In this document: one piece after another, positions 45,596-55,400 of the stretch
How the letters are laid out: each line of letters opens with the position of its first letter
Position numbering within the stretch: position 1 is the first letter of the stretch
Assembly: GCA_963821495.1 (NCBI GenBank)
Contig: CAWGEA010000003.1
Span: 1,054,001-1,118,000, forward strand
DNA length: 64,000 bases
Direction of reading: 5' to 3'
Source of the DNA: AC-32 sp963821495
GTDB taxonomy: Bacteria > Actinomycetota > Thermoleophilia > Gaiellales > Gaiellaceae
The notes under the pieces: model-generated
What the model was told of the DNA's origin: nothing
The model's input: only the letters and a program-made list of their open reading frames with translations
The model's database searches: none
Made by a program: the position numbers and the translations under genes

Positions 45596-46657
45596 GTGAT
45601 CCCGGAGCGCCTGGTCCGGCTCAGGCTGCGGACGGTCCTGTCGCTGCTGGGCACCGTCATCGCAGTCGCCGTCGCCCTCGAGGTGATCTGGATCGCACGG
45701 CACATCCTGACGTGGATCCTGATCTCGCTCTTCCTCGCGCTCGCGCTCAACCCGGCAGTCGAATGGCTGCAGGGACACGGCATCAAGCGCCGCGGCTCGG
45801 CGGCGGCCGTGACTTTCCTGCTCGCGATCGCCTTCCTCGTCGCGATCGGGTTCACGTTCGTGCCGACGCTCGTGAGCCAGGTGAACGACTTCGTGCAGAA
45901 GCTCCCCGACTACGCCCACGACATCACGCACGGGCGCGGCCGCCTCGGCTTCCTGGAGACGAAGTACCACATCCAGGAGCGGATCCAGTCGGCGGTGAAG
46001 GAGGGCGGCGCGACCAAGGTGCTCGGTCTCTCGGACGCCGCGCTCTCGATCGCGAAGGGCGTGATCACGATCGTCATCGGGACGGTCACCATCGTCGTGA
46101 TGACCTTCTTCATGCTGCTGGAGGGCCCGACGTGGGTGGAGCGGTTCTACGGGCTGCTCCCCGCTTCCTCGCAGCCGCGGTGGCGCAAGGTCGGCTTCGA
46201 CATCTACCGCACGGTTGGCGGCTACGTGACGGGCAACCTGCTGATCAGCCTGATCGCCGGCGGCCTGACGACGATCGTGCTCCTGATCATGGGGGTGCCC
46301 TACGCGGTCGCGCTCGGCCTGATCGTCGCCGTCCTCGACCTGATCCCGCTCGCCGGCGCCACGATCGCCGCGATCCTGATCGGAATCGTCGCGTTCCTGC
46401 ACTCGATCCCGGCCGGGATCGTGGTCGTCGTCTTCTTCGTCGTCTACCAGCAGATCGAGAACCACCTGCTGCAGCCCGTGATCTACGGGCGCACCGTGCA
46501 GCTCTCGCCGCTTGCGGTGCTGATCTCGATCCTGATCGGGGCCGAGCTCGCAGGCATCATCGGTGCGCTGGGAGCGATCCCGGTCGCGGGCTCGATCCAG
46601 GTGCTCCTCCTCGACTGGCTCGAGCACCGGCACGAACGCGCCGCACCAGCGCTCTGA
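45596..46657 (+). CDS. AI-2E family transporter
   Basis: The 353-residue membrane protein starts at GTG 45596. About eight helices are visible. The family signature is present: ILISLFLALALNPAVEWLQ at the N-terminus, a long central amphipathic region (YHIQERIQSAVKEGG), GYVTGNLLISLIAG and VPYAVALGLIVAVLDLIPLA, then QQIENHLLQPVIYG near the C-terminus. Family members export autoinducer-2 or act as Na+/H+ antiporters. Which applies here cannot be told; there is no luxS in the window. Confidence 0.92.
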   Translation: MIPERLVRLRLRTVLSLLGTVIAVAVALEVIWIARHILTWILISLFLALALNPAVEWLQGHGIKRRGSAAAVTFLLAIAFLVAIGFTFVPTLVSQVNDFVQKLPDYAHDITHGRGRLGFLETKYHIQERIQSAVKEGGATKVLGLSDAALSIAKGVITIVIGTVTIVVMTFFMLLEGPTWVERFYGLLPASSQPRWRKVGFDIYRTVGGYVTGNLLISLIAGGLTTIVLLIMGVPYAVALGLIVAVLDLIPLAGATIAAILIGIVAFLHSIPAGIVVVVFFVVYQQIENHLLQPVIYGRTVQLSPLAVLISILIGAELAGIIGALGAIPVAGSIQVLLLDWLEHRHERAAPAL

Positions 46658-46708
46658 TCCCTCGTTCGAGGGATTGCCGCCTGCGGGGGTCAGTCCGATC
46701 GCGAGCGC

Positions 46709-47245
46709 ATGGGGCAGAAAACGAGGGTCGTCGCGCTGCTGGCCGCCGCTCTCGTCGCCGCCGCCGCGCCGTCCTCGGGCTCCGCCCACCTCCGCGGCAG
46801 GCAGACGCCGGCGACGCAGCTGCAGGTCGCGCTGCTCGGCCAGATCAACTCCTTCCGCGCCGCCCACGGCCTCGCCCGGTTGCGGGTCTCGGGGGGCCTC
46901 ACCGCCGCCGCCGGCGGCCACTCCGCGCAGATGGCGCGGCTCGGCTACTTCGGCCACAGCTCGGCGAACGGCCAGCCGTTCTCGCGGCGGGTCGCGCAGT
47001 CGTACTCTCCGCGTGGCTTCCGCAGCTGGTCGGTTGGCGAGAACCTGGTCTGGGGCGGCCCTGACATCGGCGCCGCGCAGGCGTTGCGGCTCTGGCTCTC
47101 GAGCCCGCCGCATCGCGCGAACCTGCTCGCCGCGCGCTGGCGCGAGGTCGGCCTCGGCGCCGTGCACTCGACGAGCGCCCCCGGCGTCTACCGGGGCGGC
47201 CCCGCGACGGTCGTCACCGTCGACTTCGGCGCCCGTAGCCGCTGA
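46709..47245 (+). CDS. secreted CAP-domain (SCP/PR-1) protein, second copy
   Basis: The 178-residue protein has a signal peptide (VVALLAAALVAAAAPSSGSA) and a CAP domain: LLGQINSFRAAHGLARLRVS, AGGHSAQMARLGYFGHSS, SWSVGENLVWGG and WLSSPPHRANLLAARWREVG. It is close in order and motifs to the CAP protein at 29843, although the two are clearly diverged. Both are exported and each lies beside a tRNA gene. Confidence 0.88.
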   Translation: MGQKTRVVALLAAALVAAAAPSSGSAHLRGRQTPATQLQVALLGQINSFRAAHGLARLRVSGGLTAAAGGHSAQMARLGYFGHSSANGQPFSRRVAQSYSPRGFRSWSVGENLVWGGPDIGAAQALRLWLSSPPHRANLLAARWREVGLGAVHSTSAPGVYRGGPATVVTVDFGARSR

Positions 47246-47380
47246 AAGTCCGGCCGCTTCGCGGCCATGCCGACGTTCAGCGGGGTTTCTTCTCCGGCCC
47301 GCGCGTGTGAGCCGCAGCCGCGCACGTCGGCTGCGGCGGCGGAAGGTGCTTGACCCCATGCGGCGCTACGCTTGCTGGAG

Positions 47381-47452
47381 GCGCCTGTAGCTCAGCGGAA
47401 GAGCGACGGCCTTCTAAGCCGTTGGTCGGAGGTTCGAATCCTCCCAGGCGCA
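47381..47452 (+). tRNA. tRNA-Arg (TCT)
   Basis: The cloverleaf is complete: acceptor GCGCCTG/CAGGCGC, anticodon stem ACGGC/GCCGT with loop CTTCTAA (anticodon TCT), and TTCGAATC T loop. The 72 bases end at discriminator A. Confidence 0.96.
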
Positions 47453-47465
47453 TCGCGTGGATGAG

Positions 47466-47495
47466 CCGAAACCCGCTCTAGCAAGCGGGTTTCGG
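47466..47495 (+). terminator. hairpin terminator after tRNA-Arg
   Basis: A 12-bp perfect stem (47466-47477 with 47484-47495) with a 6-base loop follows the tRNA by 13 bases. The arm AGCGGGTTTCGG matches the terminator after tRNA-Gly. Confidence 0.8.
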
Positions 47496-47668
47496 CGTCT
47501 CTCTCGCCCCTTCGTTGTACCGCTCGAAACCGCTAAGAACCGCTCAAGACCGGCGCCGGCTGACGCAAGACTGGCGCACACCGAGGGCGTTAGGGCATTT
47601 GCCCGGCGCGGGGGTGGGTCGGCACACCGAGCACCCCGCGGACGGGCTCACCGAGAGGGCAGGCGCGG

Positions 47669-47902
47669 TTAAGGACCGCGAACGACCGTGACGTGTGTGT
47701 CCAGCGGCCACTCCATCACGAAGTCGTCTCGACCGGGGACACGCAGCGTGGCGCGCACCGTGCTGTCGCTCCGTTCGATTTCGCGAACAACCTCAGGGGA
47801 GTGACCAACCACCTTCGCCTCGATGTTCGTGCCCTGGTGGGGAAGATCGATCAGGATCACGTCGCCGAGTTGAAGCCTCTGAGCGTCGACCTCAATCGCC
47901 AC
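47669..47902 (-). CDS. small beta-rich hypothetical protein, 77 residues
   Basis: ATG 47902 gives MAIEVDAQRLQLGDVILID, a G-D-V-I-like barrel start, then TNIEAKVVGHSPEVV, TVRATLRVPGRDDFVMEWP and THVTVVRG. The alternating strands suggest a small SH3-like or single-domain barrel. Base use is less GC3-biased than in nearby genes. It lies close to tRNA-Arg, which may mean it came in with an element. Function is unknown. Confidence 0.6.
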   Translation of the reverse strand: MAIEVDAQRLQLGDVILIDLPHQGTNIEAKVVGHSPEVVREIERSDSTVRATLRVPGRDDFVMEWPLDTHVTVVRGP

Positions 47903-47937
47903 CGGGTGCGAGTGTAGAGGCTACCCCGTCCGCACGC

Positions 47938-47961
47938 TCAGGAGACATTCCCGAACACCGG
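47938..47961 (-). repeat. dispersed repeat, copy D (inverted)
   Basis: The minus strand reads GTGTTCGGGAATGTC, matching copies B and C. A weaker second copy (GACATTCGGCGAAG) follows within 15 bases on the plus strand. Confidence 0.4.
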
Positions 47962-48201
47962 CAAGAGGGACATTCGGCGAAGATCGGCAAGCGTTCGGCA
48001 GTTCAGGGGTCAGGACGCCGGCAGCACGGAACCGACCAACCGCGGCGAGAGTCCCTCCCGACAAGCGGCCCGTTCGCTTAACGCGCCTTGCCAAAGAGAA
48101 GGCTGTCGGAGTCGCGGAATCGGTTCGTCGAGCACGGCCACTGGGTTAACCGCTCGGTGGCGCGCGGCGGGAACATCGGCAACATCACCCGGCTAGCTGG
48201 A

Positions 48202-48234
48202 CAGACGGGGGTGGGCTTGACCCGCCCCCGTCTG
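48202..48234. terminator. long hairpin in a gene-poor stretch
   Basis: A 14-bp stem (48202-48215 with 48221-48234, one G-T pair) has a 5-base loop. It lies 300 bases from the nearest upstream plus-strand gene, so it may end transcription from either side or mark the edge of decayed sequence. Confidence 0.5.
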
Positions 48235-48300
48235 CCTCGCATCTGACCCACATGGGCCAGTTCGGTCGAGCGCCCCCGCTCGTCTCAATAGGCAGTGGCG

Positions 48301-48501
48301 ATGAAGAAGGGCAATTGGCCGAAGAAGATCGAGCAATGGATCGAGCAGGGCCTCCGGCGCCTGGTCGAGCCTCTGATCGCCGTCATCCGCCGCGAGGACG
48401 AGTCGGCCGAGCGGCCGTACGTGTTCAAGATCGTCGACGAGCAGGGAAACGAGCGCGAGGTGTTCGCGCCACGCGGGAGGTTCATGCGCTGGCCGTGGTG
48501 A
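48301..48501 (+). CDS. small basic protein, 66 residues
   Basis: From ATG 48301 the protein begins MKKGNWPKKIEQWIEQGLRR, an amphipathic helix. It continues with a short linker and two strands (RPYVFKIVDEQGNEREVF), ending RGRFMRWPW. GTG 48295 in the same frame is an alternative start. Composition and codon use are coding-like. Function is unknown. The stop overlaps a GTG that opens a further 25-codon frame. Confidence 0.55.
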   Translation: MKKGNWPKKIEQWIEQGLRRLVEPLIAVIRREDESAERPYVFKIVDEQGNEREVFAPRGRFMRWPW

Positions 48502-48575
48502 AGCCGCGATGCCGAGGCTGCCAGTCCCGCCGGACTAACGCGCTCGCTTGCGCCGGGCGCGGCTGGACGAACTAA
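48498..48575 (+). CDS. possible 25-residue Cys-rich micro-protein
   Basis: GTG 48498 overlaps the preceding stop as GTGA and opens KPRCRGCQSRRTNALACAGR and then GWTN. The CxxC...C spacing resembles half of a zinc ribbon. Translational coupling makes it worth noting, but its length allows for chance. Confidence 0.25.
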   Translation: MKPRCRGCQSRRTNALACAGRGWTN

Positions 48576-48836
48576 CCGCGGCCGCAGAGCGTCGAGGGGA
48601 AGCCGTCGCTGGTTCCGTGGACGACGCCGGAAACGTGCAGCGGCTACGGGCCCCCGGTAGAAGGCAGACCCGCCGGCGCGCAAGAAGCGGACTGCAATCA
48701 CGTCTGATTAGGTGGCCGCGCCCGTCTGCGACAAGGGAGGCCGCCCCTCCCGGCCCCTCCCCTTCCCACCACGGACGCGGCCGCCGAAGCAGGCGTAAGT
48801 GGTTCGGAACTCTGGCCCGCGGGTACAGCTGCGACG
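48576..48836. other. intergenic region before DUF6458 gene
   Basis: I see no gene, tRNA or clear hairpin here. Confidence 0.4.
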
Positions 48837-49151
48837 ATGGGCATCGCCATCAGCCTGATCCTGATCGCCTTCGGAGCGATCCTCACCTGGGCGGTCGATA
48901 CGGCCCGCGGCAGCGTCGACCCGCAGGTCGTGGGAGTGATCCTGATGATCGTCGGGATCATCGTCTTCCTGATCTCGCTCGTCCTCTGGCGCACCTGGTG
49001 GGGCCCGGGATTCTGGGCCGCGGCGGGACCCGGCTACCACGACCCGGCCGCCGGCGGTGTGGTCCGGCGGCGGGTTTACCGGCCGGCCGTGCGGCGCACG
49101 ACCTACGTCGAGGAAGAGCCGCCTCCGCCGCCGGGGCCTCCAGCTCCGTAG
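48837..49151 (+). CDS. DUF6458 membrane protein
   Basis: The 104-residue protein has two adjacent membrane helices (AISLILIAFGAILTWAV and VGVILMIVGIIVFLISLVLW). Between them lies DTARGSVDPQV, and after them WWGPGFW and a Pro-rich, Arg-rich tail (EEEPPPPPGPPAP). This helix-loop-helix with a W-rich juxtamembrane turn is the DUF6458 pattern of actinobacteria. Function is unknown. Confidence 0.78.
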   Translation: MGIAISLILIAFGAILTWAVDTARGSVDPQVVGVILMIVGIIVFLISLVLWRTWWGPGFWAAAGPGYHDPAAGGVVRRRVYRPAVRRTTYVEEEPPPPPGPPAP

Positions 49152-49179
49152 GCGATCCGACACGACGAAAGGGGTTGAC

Positions 49180-49770
49180 GTGGCAGACAGGCTGCAGGGC
49201 AAGCGCGTGGCATTCCTCGCCACCGACATGGTCGAGCAGGTCGAGCTGACCGAGCCGTGGAAGGCCGTCGAGGAAGCCGGCGGCACACCGGAGCTGGTCT
49301 CGCTCGAGGAGGGTGAGATCCAGGGCTTCGACCACTACGACAAGGCCGACACCTTCAAGGTCGACAAGACCGTCGAGGAGGCTCGGGCCGACGACTACGA
49401 TGCGCTCGTGATCCCGGGCGGCGTCGGCAACCCGGACACGATGCGCACCGACGAGAACGCCGTCCAGCTCGTGCGCGACTTCTTCGAGCAGGGCAAGCCC
49501 GTCGGCGTGATCTGCCACGGGCCGTGGATGCTCGTCGAGGCGGGCGTCGTACGCGGCCGCAAGGTCACCTCGTGGCCGTCGCTGCAGACCGACATCCGCA
49601 ACGCCGGTGGCGACTGGGTCGACGAGGAGGTCGTCGTCGACAACGGCCTCGTCACCAGCCGCAAGCCGGACGACCTGCCCGCGTTCACGAAGAAGATCGT
49701 CGAAGAGTTCTGCGAGGGCCCGCACGAGCGGCAGGCGGCCTCCGTGCAGGCCGACGCCACGCCGTCGTAG
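49180..49770 (+). CDS. DJ-1/PfpI family protein
   Basis: The 196-residue protein starts at GTG 49180 behind GAAAGGGG. It has KRVAFLATDMVEQVELTEPW (conserved Glu of the nucleophile elbow region), YDALVIPGGVGNPDTMR, and PVGVICHGPWMLVEAGVVRG with catalytic Cys and His. It belongs to the PfpI/YhbO class of DJ-1 proteins, linked to stress protection and glyoxalase or deglycase-like activity. The activity is debated in the literature. Confidence 0.93.
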   Translation: MADRLQGKRVAFLATDMVEQVELTEPWKAVEEAGGTPELVSLEEGEIQGFDHYDKADTFKVDKTVEEARADDYDALVIPGGVGNPDTMRTDENAVQLVRDFFEQGKPVGVICHGPWMLVEAGVVRGRKVTSWPSLQTDIRNAGGDWVDEEVVVDNGLVTSRKPDDLPAFTKKIVEEFCEGPHERQAASVQADATPS

Positions 49771-49781
49771 CGGCGGGAGGT

Positions 49782-51125
49782 CTAGAGCACCGGCGCGCGC
49801 AGCAGCGCGGCGTACGGGACGCCGGTCTTCGGCTGCGCGTACACCGCGCGATACAGGAGCGGCCGCAGCGGTCGCCGGTCCGTGAAGCTGAACGAGCCGT
49901 CGCGCGTGGGGGTGGCGACGCCGGCGACGGCGCGCGCCGCCCCCGGGCGCTCGCGGTAGATCGTCACGCGTCCGGAGGTGTAGCCCTGGACGCGGCCGCT
50001 GAGCAGCACGCTCCCGTCGTCGTTGTCGCTCGCGGTCAGCCGTACATGCACCGCGGGCGTGGTCGGCGCGTGGAACCAGCTCAGCCCGCGTGGGAGGGCG
50101 AGGAGCAGGTCGCGCGAGCCGCCGCGGCGGTACGCGAGCCCGGCGAGCCAGCCGTCGAGCTCCGCCTTGCGACCGCGTGAGGCGACCGTTCCGGCCCAGG
50201 TGATGCCGCCGCTCTCGAGGCCGAGCTCCGCGGCGGTGACCCACTCGTTCGCGCCCACCACGACACCGGAGGCCGGCGCGACGAGCGCGGTGGTCAGCGC
50301 GCGGTCGAGCAGCACGTCGGACTCGATCGAGCGTCCGTTCGCGGCGAGCAGCAGCGGATACTCGCCGGTGCCGAGCAGCGCCTCCGTCCACGCCGCGTAG
50401 ACCGTGCCCGCGGGACCGACTGCCGTGAGCAGCGAACCGACGGGGAAGTCGCCGATCCCGCTGTCGATGAACTGGCCGCTCCAGCCGCGCCGCCGCGGGC
50501 CCCACTCGATCGTCCCGACGGCCCCGTCGTAGCCGTACGACTCGATCACGTGGAGTGCGCCGCGCGTGAAGACCGGCGCGGCAGGTGGCGCGACGTGGGA
50601 CTTCGGGAAGCCCTGCGAAGTGATCTGCTGCGAGCGGACCCGGTCGTCGCGGTCGAGCCGCGCCAGCAGGAGAGCGCTCTTGTGCGTTTCCACGCGCCAG
50701 CGCGTATACGCGACCGCGGGCAGCCCCTTCGGGTCGAGCGCGAGACCGGGCCGGCCGAGCGTCGTGCCCGCCGGCATACGACCGGCGAAATCGATGACCG
50801 CCCAGCCGGGTCCCGCCTGGCGTACGAGCAGCAGCCGCCGCGCGTCGGCGCTCTGGACGAGTGCGACCGTACCGGCGGCGCCGACCTCGAGCGCCACGAC
50901 CTTCGAGCCGCGCGAGACCACGGTCGCCCGCGTCGTCCGCCAGCGGTGCGCACCGGTGCGCGAGGCGATGGCAAGCGAGGTGCCGCGGACGTACGCGACG
51001 ACGGGCCGGCCGGAGTGCGTCGTCGCGAGCATGCCGTCCTGGACACCGGGCGCGACGACTTCGGCCGAGACATTCGCCGCGAGGGCGAGGGCCAACACCG
51101 CTACGACGAGAGCGACCCTGCTCAA
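49782..51125 (-). CDS. exported beta-propeller-like protein of unknown function
   Basis: About 447 residues from TTG 51125, the only start giving a short signal peptide (SRVALVVAVLALALAANVSA). The body has repeated short strands (GRPVVAYVRGTSLAIASRTG, GLPAVAYTRWR, VYAAWTEALLGTG) like an exo-alpha-sialidase or WD-type propeller. It ends in an Ig-like strand series (VLLSGRVQGYTSGRVTIYRE). No enzyme motif is clear. It overlaps nothing and is convergent with the PfpI gene. Confidence 0.65.
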   Translation of the reverse strand: MSRVALVVAVLALALAANVSAEVVAPGVQDGMLATTHSGRPVVAYVRGTSLAIASRTGAHRWRTTRATVVSRGSKVVALEVGAAGTVALVQSADARRLLLVRQAGPGWAVIDFAGRMPAGTTLGRPGLALDPKGLPAVAYTRWRVETHKSALLLARLDRDDRVRSQQITSQGFPKSHVAPPAAPVFTRGALHVIESYGYDGAVGTIEWGPRRRGWSGQFIDSGIGDFPVGSLLTAVGPAGTVYAAWTEALLGTGEYPLLLAANGRSIESDVLLDRALTTALVAPASGVVVGANEWVTAAELGLESGGITWAGTVASRGRKAELDGWLAGLAYRRGGSRDLLLALPRGLSWFHAPTTPAVHVRLTASDNDDGSVLLSGRVQGYTSGRVTIYRERPGAARAVAGVATPTRDGSFSFTDRRPLRPLLYRAVYAQPKTGVPYAALLRAPVL

Positions 51126-51221
51126 GCCTCGGAGCCTACTCCTCCGCCGAGCCTCCCGCCGTACCCGGCCCGCCGTCGTCGGCGTTGTCTCTTCGTATCG
51201 CAACCACGGAGGAGGACTCAC

Positions 51222-51656
51222 ATGACCGAAGAGCGCACGGACACGGCCGCGGAACCAGCCGCAGAGGAGCGCGAGTCGTCGCATCTCTCGACCGCCGATC
51301 TCGCCGGGCAGGGCGAGCGCCAGCGCGACGGCGCTGACGCCGGCGACGACGGGAACGAGGGGGCGGAGCCGGTCGAGGATCCCCGCAGCGTGCCCCTGCT
51401 CTCGGGGGACGACAGCGAGAGCTTCCGAGGCCGATGGAGCGACATCCAGGTCGGGTTCGTCGACGAGCCTCGCGAGATGGTGGAGCGGGCGGATGCGCTC
51501 GTCGCCGAGCTGATGCAGCGGCTCGCATCCCAGTTCAGCGAGGAACGGAGCCGGCTCGAGACGCAGTGGGACAAGGACGACGACGTCTCGACCGAGGACC
51601 TGCGCCTCGCGCTGCAGCGCTACCGGTCGTTCTTCCAGCGGCTCCTGACCGCCTGA
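51222..51656 (+). CDS. conserved acidic actinobacterial protein, 144 residues
   Basis: Start ATG 51222 is behind GGAGGAGG. The first 70 residues are acidic and disordered (GERQRDGADAGDDGNEGAEP). The remainder is a conserved helical block (FRGRWSDIQVGFVDEPREMV, LVAELMQRLASQF, LRLALQRYRSFFQRLL). The W-x-x-I-Q-x-x-F-V-D-x-P pattern is widespread in actinobacteria with no assigned role. Confidence 0.75.
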   Translation: MTEERTDTAAEPAAEERESSHLSTADLAGQGERQRDGADAGDDGNEGAEPVEDPRSVPLLSGDDSESFRGRWSDIQVGFVDEPREMVERADALVAELMQRLASQFSEERSRLETQWDKDDDVSTEDLRLALQRYRSFFQRLLTA

Positions 51657-51778
51657 GGCTGCGCAGGTTCGAGGACGCGCTCGCATCCATCTCCTCGAAA
51701 CGGAGCGGAGGCACCGGGGGTGGCTGGCCCTGCCCCCGGGTCGCCGCCCGGTCGCCGCAGGGCCTGGGAAGGAGTCGA

Positions 51779-52414
51779 TCAGGCGGAGTGCGACCGCAGC
51801 AGCCTTCGCAGATCCCGGAGAACGTCAGTCGACGAGACCTGCGACGAGTAGTAAAGACGCGGCTTCCCCTGTCGATCCAGGAGGAGCACGTAGGCCGAAT
51901 GCGCGACGCGCTCGACGTTCTTCGCCTCGACGAGCAAATTGTAGTTCTGCCACACCGGCTTCAGCTCGTCCGGGGTGCCGGTCAGGTAGCGGAACTGCGG
52001 CAGGAGACGATGCGTGGCGATGAACCTGCGCACGGCGGCACGCGTGTCGTGAGCGGGGTCGACGCTGACCGCGATCACGCGCACCTGTCGCCGAGCAGGC
52101 GCGGGCAGCGTGTGCAATGCGAGGTTCAGCTGCGTGGCGATCAACGGGCAGACGTCGGGGCAGCTCGTGTAGAGGAACGTCAGCAGGACGAGCTTCCCTC
52201 GCAGCGCCGAGAGCCGGACGACCGAGCCCGCTTGATCGCGGAGGACGAAGTCCGGCGCCTCGGCGTCCGGAAGCGCGGCGTGGCGCGCGGTCTGCGCCGC
52301 AGGAGCGGTCGTCGTCGAGCGCGTGGACGCGGCCGTTCGCTGTGAGCCGGAGCCGCAGCCGGCGGCCGTCGCGACGAGCCCCAGCGTCACCAGAGCAAAC
52401 AGCGTCCGGTGCAT
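51779..52414 (-). CDS. Sco1/SenC copper-chaperone lipoprotein
   Basis: The 211-residue protein starts at ATG 52414, four bases after the oxidase stop. It has a lipobox (VATAAGC, Cys20), thioredoxin fold with FLYTSCPDVCPLIATQL (CxxxC copper site) and the third ligand His in VAHSAYVLLLD. Sco proteins carry copper to CuA or other copper enzymes on the outer face of the membrane. The tight link to a copper-radical oxidase makes that enzyme its likely client. Confidence 0.92.
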   Translation of the reverse strand: MHRTLFALVTLGLVATAAGCGSGSQRTAASTRSTTTAPAAQTARHAALPDAEAPDFVLRDQAGSVVRLSALRGKLVLLTFLYTSCPDVCPLIATQLNLALHTLPAPARRQVRVIAVSVDPAHDTRAAVRRFIATHRLLPQFRYLTGTPDELKPVWQNYNLLVEAKNVERVAHSAYVLLLDRQGKPRLYYSSQVSSTDVLRDLRRLLRSHSA

Positions 52415-52418
52415 GACG

Positions 52419-55400
52419 CTACGGAATCGAGCCGAGGGCGTACGCGGACATCGGGCCATCCCCGAAGGTGCGGCCGGTCGTCCAGGTCGCAGGCAGTGCG
52501 CTCAGGGTCGTCTGCGCGCTCGTCTCGGCGGAGCCGCCGCTGCGGTCGCGGAACTTCACCTGCCCCGCGCCCGTCGGGCCGAGCACGGCCAGCCAGTACG
52601 CGGACCCGCTCGAGACGGCCGCGCTCGAGCTCGTCGTCACCTCGTTCCAGGCGCCGGCGACGGGCGAGGTCAGGTTGCCGGCGGCGAGCAACGTCCCCGG
52701 GTGGCCGGCGTTGTCGCTGTAAACGCCGACGACGATCGAGGTCGCTGTCGACGACGAGTCGACGTAGATGCGGAGCTTGCGCAGCGTGCCGGTGTTCCCC
52801 GAAGACGTCCTGAACGCCTCGGCGAGCCCGGCGGCGTTGTAGTCGACGGTCGCCTCCACCGTCTGGTCGCCGAACAGGTACACGGACGGCGGCGGAGTGA
52901 GGTTCGAGACCGTGACGGTGACCGGAGCCGAGGTCGCAGAGTTGCCGGCCGCGTCGCGCGCGACGGCCGTCAGGACGTGGGGGCCGTTCGCAACGGTCGC
53001 CGTGTCCCAGGCCATCGTGTACGGCGAGGCGGTCAGCTCGGGGCCCAGCAGCGCGCCGTCGAGCTTGAACTGCACGCCGACCACTCCGACGTTGTCCGAG
53101 GCGGATGCAGTCACCTGCACCGTGGCGGAGATCGTCGTGCCGCCTGCGGGTGCCGTCACCGAGACCCCGGGCGGCGTCGTGTCCCCGCTCGTCACCGCGG
53201 CGCTGGCCTGGTTCGAGGCACCGCTGAGGTTGCCCGCCGCGTCCTCGGCCTTCACCGCGTAGTAGTAGGTGCCGGCGGCGAGGCCCGTGTCCGTGTAGCT
53301 CGTCGACGCCGTCTGGCCCACCCGGTTCGCCGCTCCCGGCGTGAAGTTGGGCGTCGTGGAGCGGTAGACGTCGTACGCGGTCACACCGACGTTGTCGGTC
53401 GAAGCCGACCAGGTGAGCGACGCCGTGCCGGCGCCGCCGCTCGCCGCGAGGTTCGTCGGGGCCGAGGGCGGTACCAGATCCTCGCTCGGAGCGGGGAAGC
53501 GCACGAAGGAAGCAACCGAGGGCACGCCGTTGCCGTTGAGGACGAAGAGCATGTAGTAGCCGGGAGGCGCGCCGTTGCTGTTGGTCGGCGCCTGCACGGT
53601 CAGCTGCCCGCTCTGCTGCGTGAAGCTGAGCGGGACGTAGCGCTGGTTCTCGTCGAACGCATGCGTGACCGAGGGCGTCCGGACCAGCGCCACCTTCTGG
53701 ATCGACGCGGCGTCCGGGGTGGAGACGGTGAAGCTCGAGCCGTACTGCACCGTCGACGGCGCGCTGGCGATCGTCGGGCGATTGCCCTTGAAGAGGTACG
53801 GCGGCGAGTAGATCTCGCCGCTGTAGATGTTCGTCGCGCGGCCCGGGAGCTGACCGCCTCCCGCCATCAGCACGCGGCCGTCGGGAAGCAGGAGCGCCGT
53901 GGAGTGGTACTCGCGGCCGGTCGTGAGCGACGCGACAACGCTCCACGTCTGCGTCGCGGGATTCCAGATCTCAGCGGGCAGGACCGCTCGCGAGAGGTCG
54001 GTGCCGTCGGAGGCGTTCTCGCCGCCGCTCGCCAGCACCGTCCCGTCGGGCAGCAGCGTCATGTTCTGGTAGCTGCGCGGGTAGTTCATCGGCGCGGTCG
54101 AGCGCCAGCTCGGGCTTCCTGCGGTCATGTCCAGCACCGCCGTCTGGTTCGTCGCGTCGTAGGTCGCGGTGCCGTAGTAGTCCGGGTTCGCGTAGGAACC
54201 TGCCTTCATGATCTTGTCCGGGAGGTACATCACCGCGCTGGCGCCGTCGAACGGGCTCGTCCCGATCGACGACCACGTCCACGTGCCCGGCGTGATCACG
54301 CGCGTGGTCACGTCGGGGCCGACGTCGATGATCCGGCCGTCCGAGAGCTGGAAGAGGAACGGGTAGAGGGGCGACGTCCTCCGCGCGCCGGTGAGCGCCT
54401 GCCAGCTGTTCGTCGCAGGGTTGTAGACCTCCGGGAGCGAGTTCTGGGACGCCTCCTTCAGGTAGGGCGGCGAGTACGGGAGGCTGAAGTCGACGATGCC
54501 GTCACCGGCGAAGACGAACACCCTGCCGTCGCCCAGGACGGTCGCGGTCGGGTACCACCGGGCAACCGACATGTCCGGCGCGCGCGACCACGAGTTCGTG
54601 CCGGCGTCGAAGAGCGTCGCCGTCTTGATCCCGACGTCCGCCTGGACGTTGCCGCCGACGATCAGCGTGCGCCCGTCCGCGAGCAGGACGTGGCCCGCGC
54701 AGAAGAGGTTCGTCGAGTTGGGAACCGCGACGAACGTGTTCGTGACCGGGTTCCAGATGCGCTGTGAGTTCGGTGCGTCGGTCCAGGCGTCGAAGGCGAG
54801 CACGTTGCCGTTCGGCAGGAGCGACATGTGCACCGCGACGATCGGCCACGCGAACGGCGCCGACCACTGGCCCACCTGATCCGGCGGCGGCCCGGCCGGT
54901 CCGGCACCGCCGGCCCAGAGGGAGAACGGTCCGTCGACGTTGGGCGACCCGGTCGACCATGTCCCCGGCAGCGACGTCAGCGTCGTCTGGGCGCTCGTCT
55001 CGGCGGCGGCGCCGCCGGGCGAGCCGTGGCTTCGGAAGCGCAACGTGCCCGCGCCGGCGGGCCCGAGCAGGGCGAGCCAGTAGACCGTGCCAGACGTCAC
55101 CTGTGCGGACGGCACCGTGACGTCGTTCCAGGCGCCCGCGGTCGGGCCGTTCAAGGTCCCCTGCGTCAGCAGCGTGCCCGGGTGGCTCGCGCTGTTGGTG
55201 TAGAGGCCCACGGTCACCGAGGTCGCCGTCGACGTCGCATCGACCCAGACCGTGACTCTTCCCACCGTCCCCGAGGCGGCTGCGGTGGTGCGGAAGGCCT
55301 CGGCGATGCCCGCGGCGTTCTGGTCGCTGCGCGCCTCGATCGTCTGGTCGCCGACGAGGTAGACGGGGTTCGGCGGCGCGGTGACGGTGGCCGAGGCCTC

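Noticed and set aside
45233..47359. One 708-residue protein on the minus strand
   Set aside because: Only the last 99 residues have protein-like composition; the rest is the antisense of the AI-2E and CAP genes.
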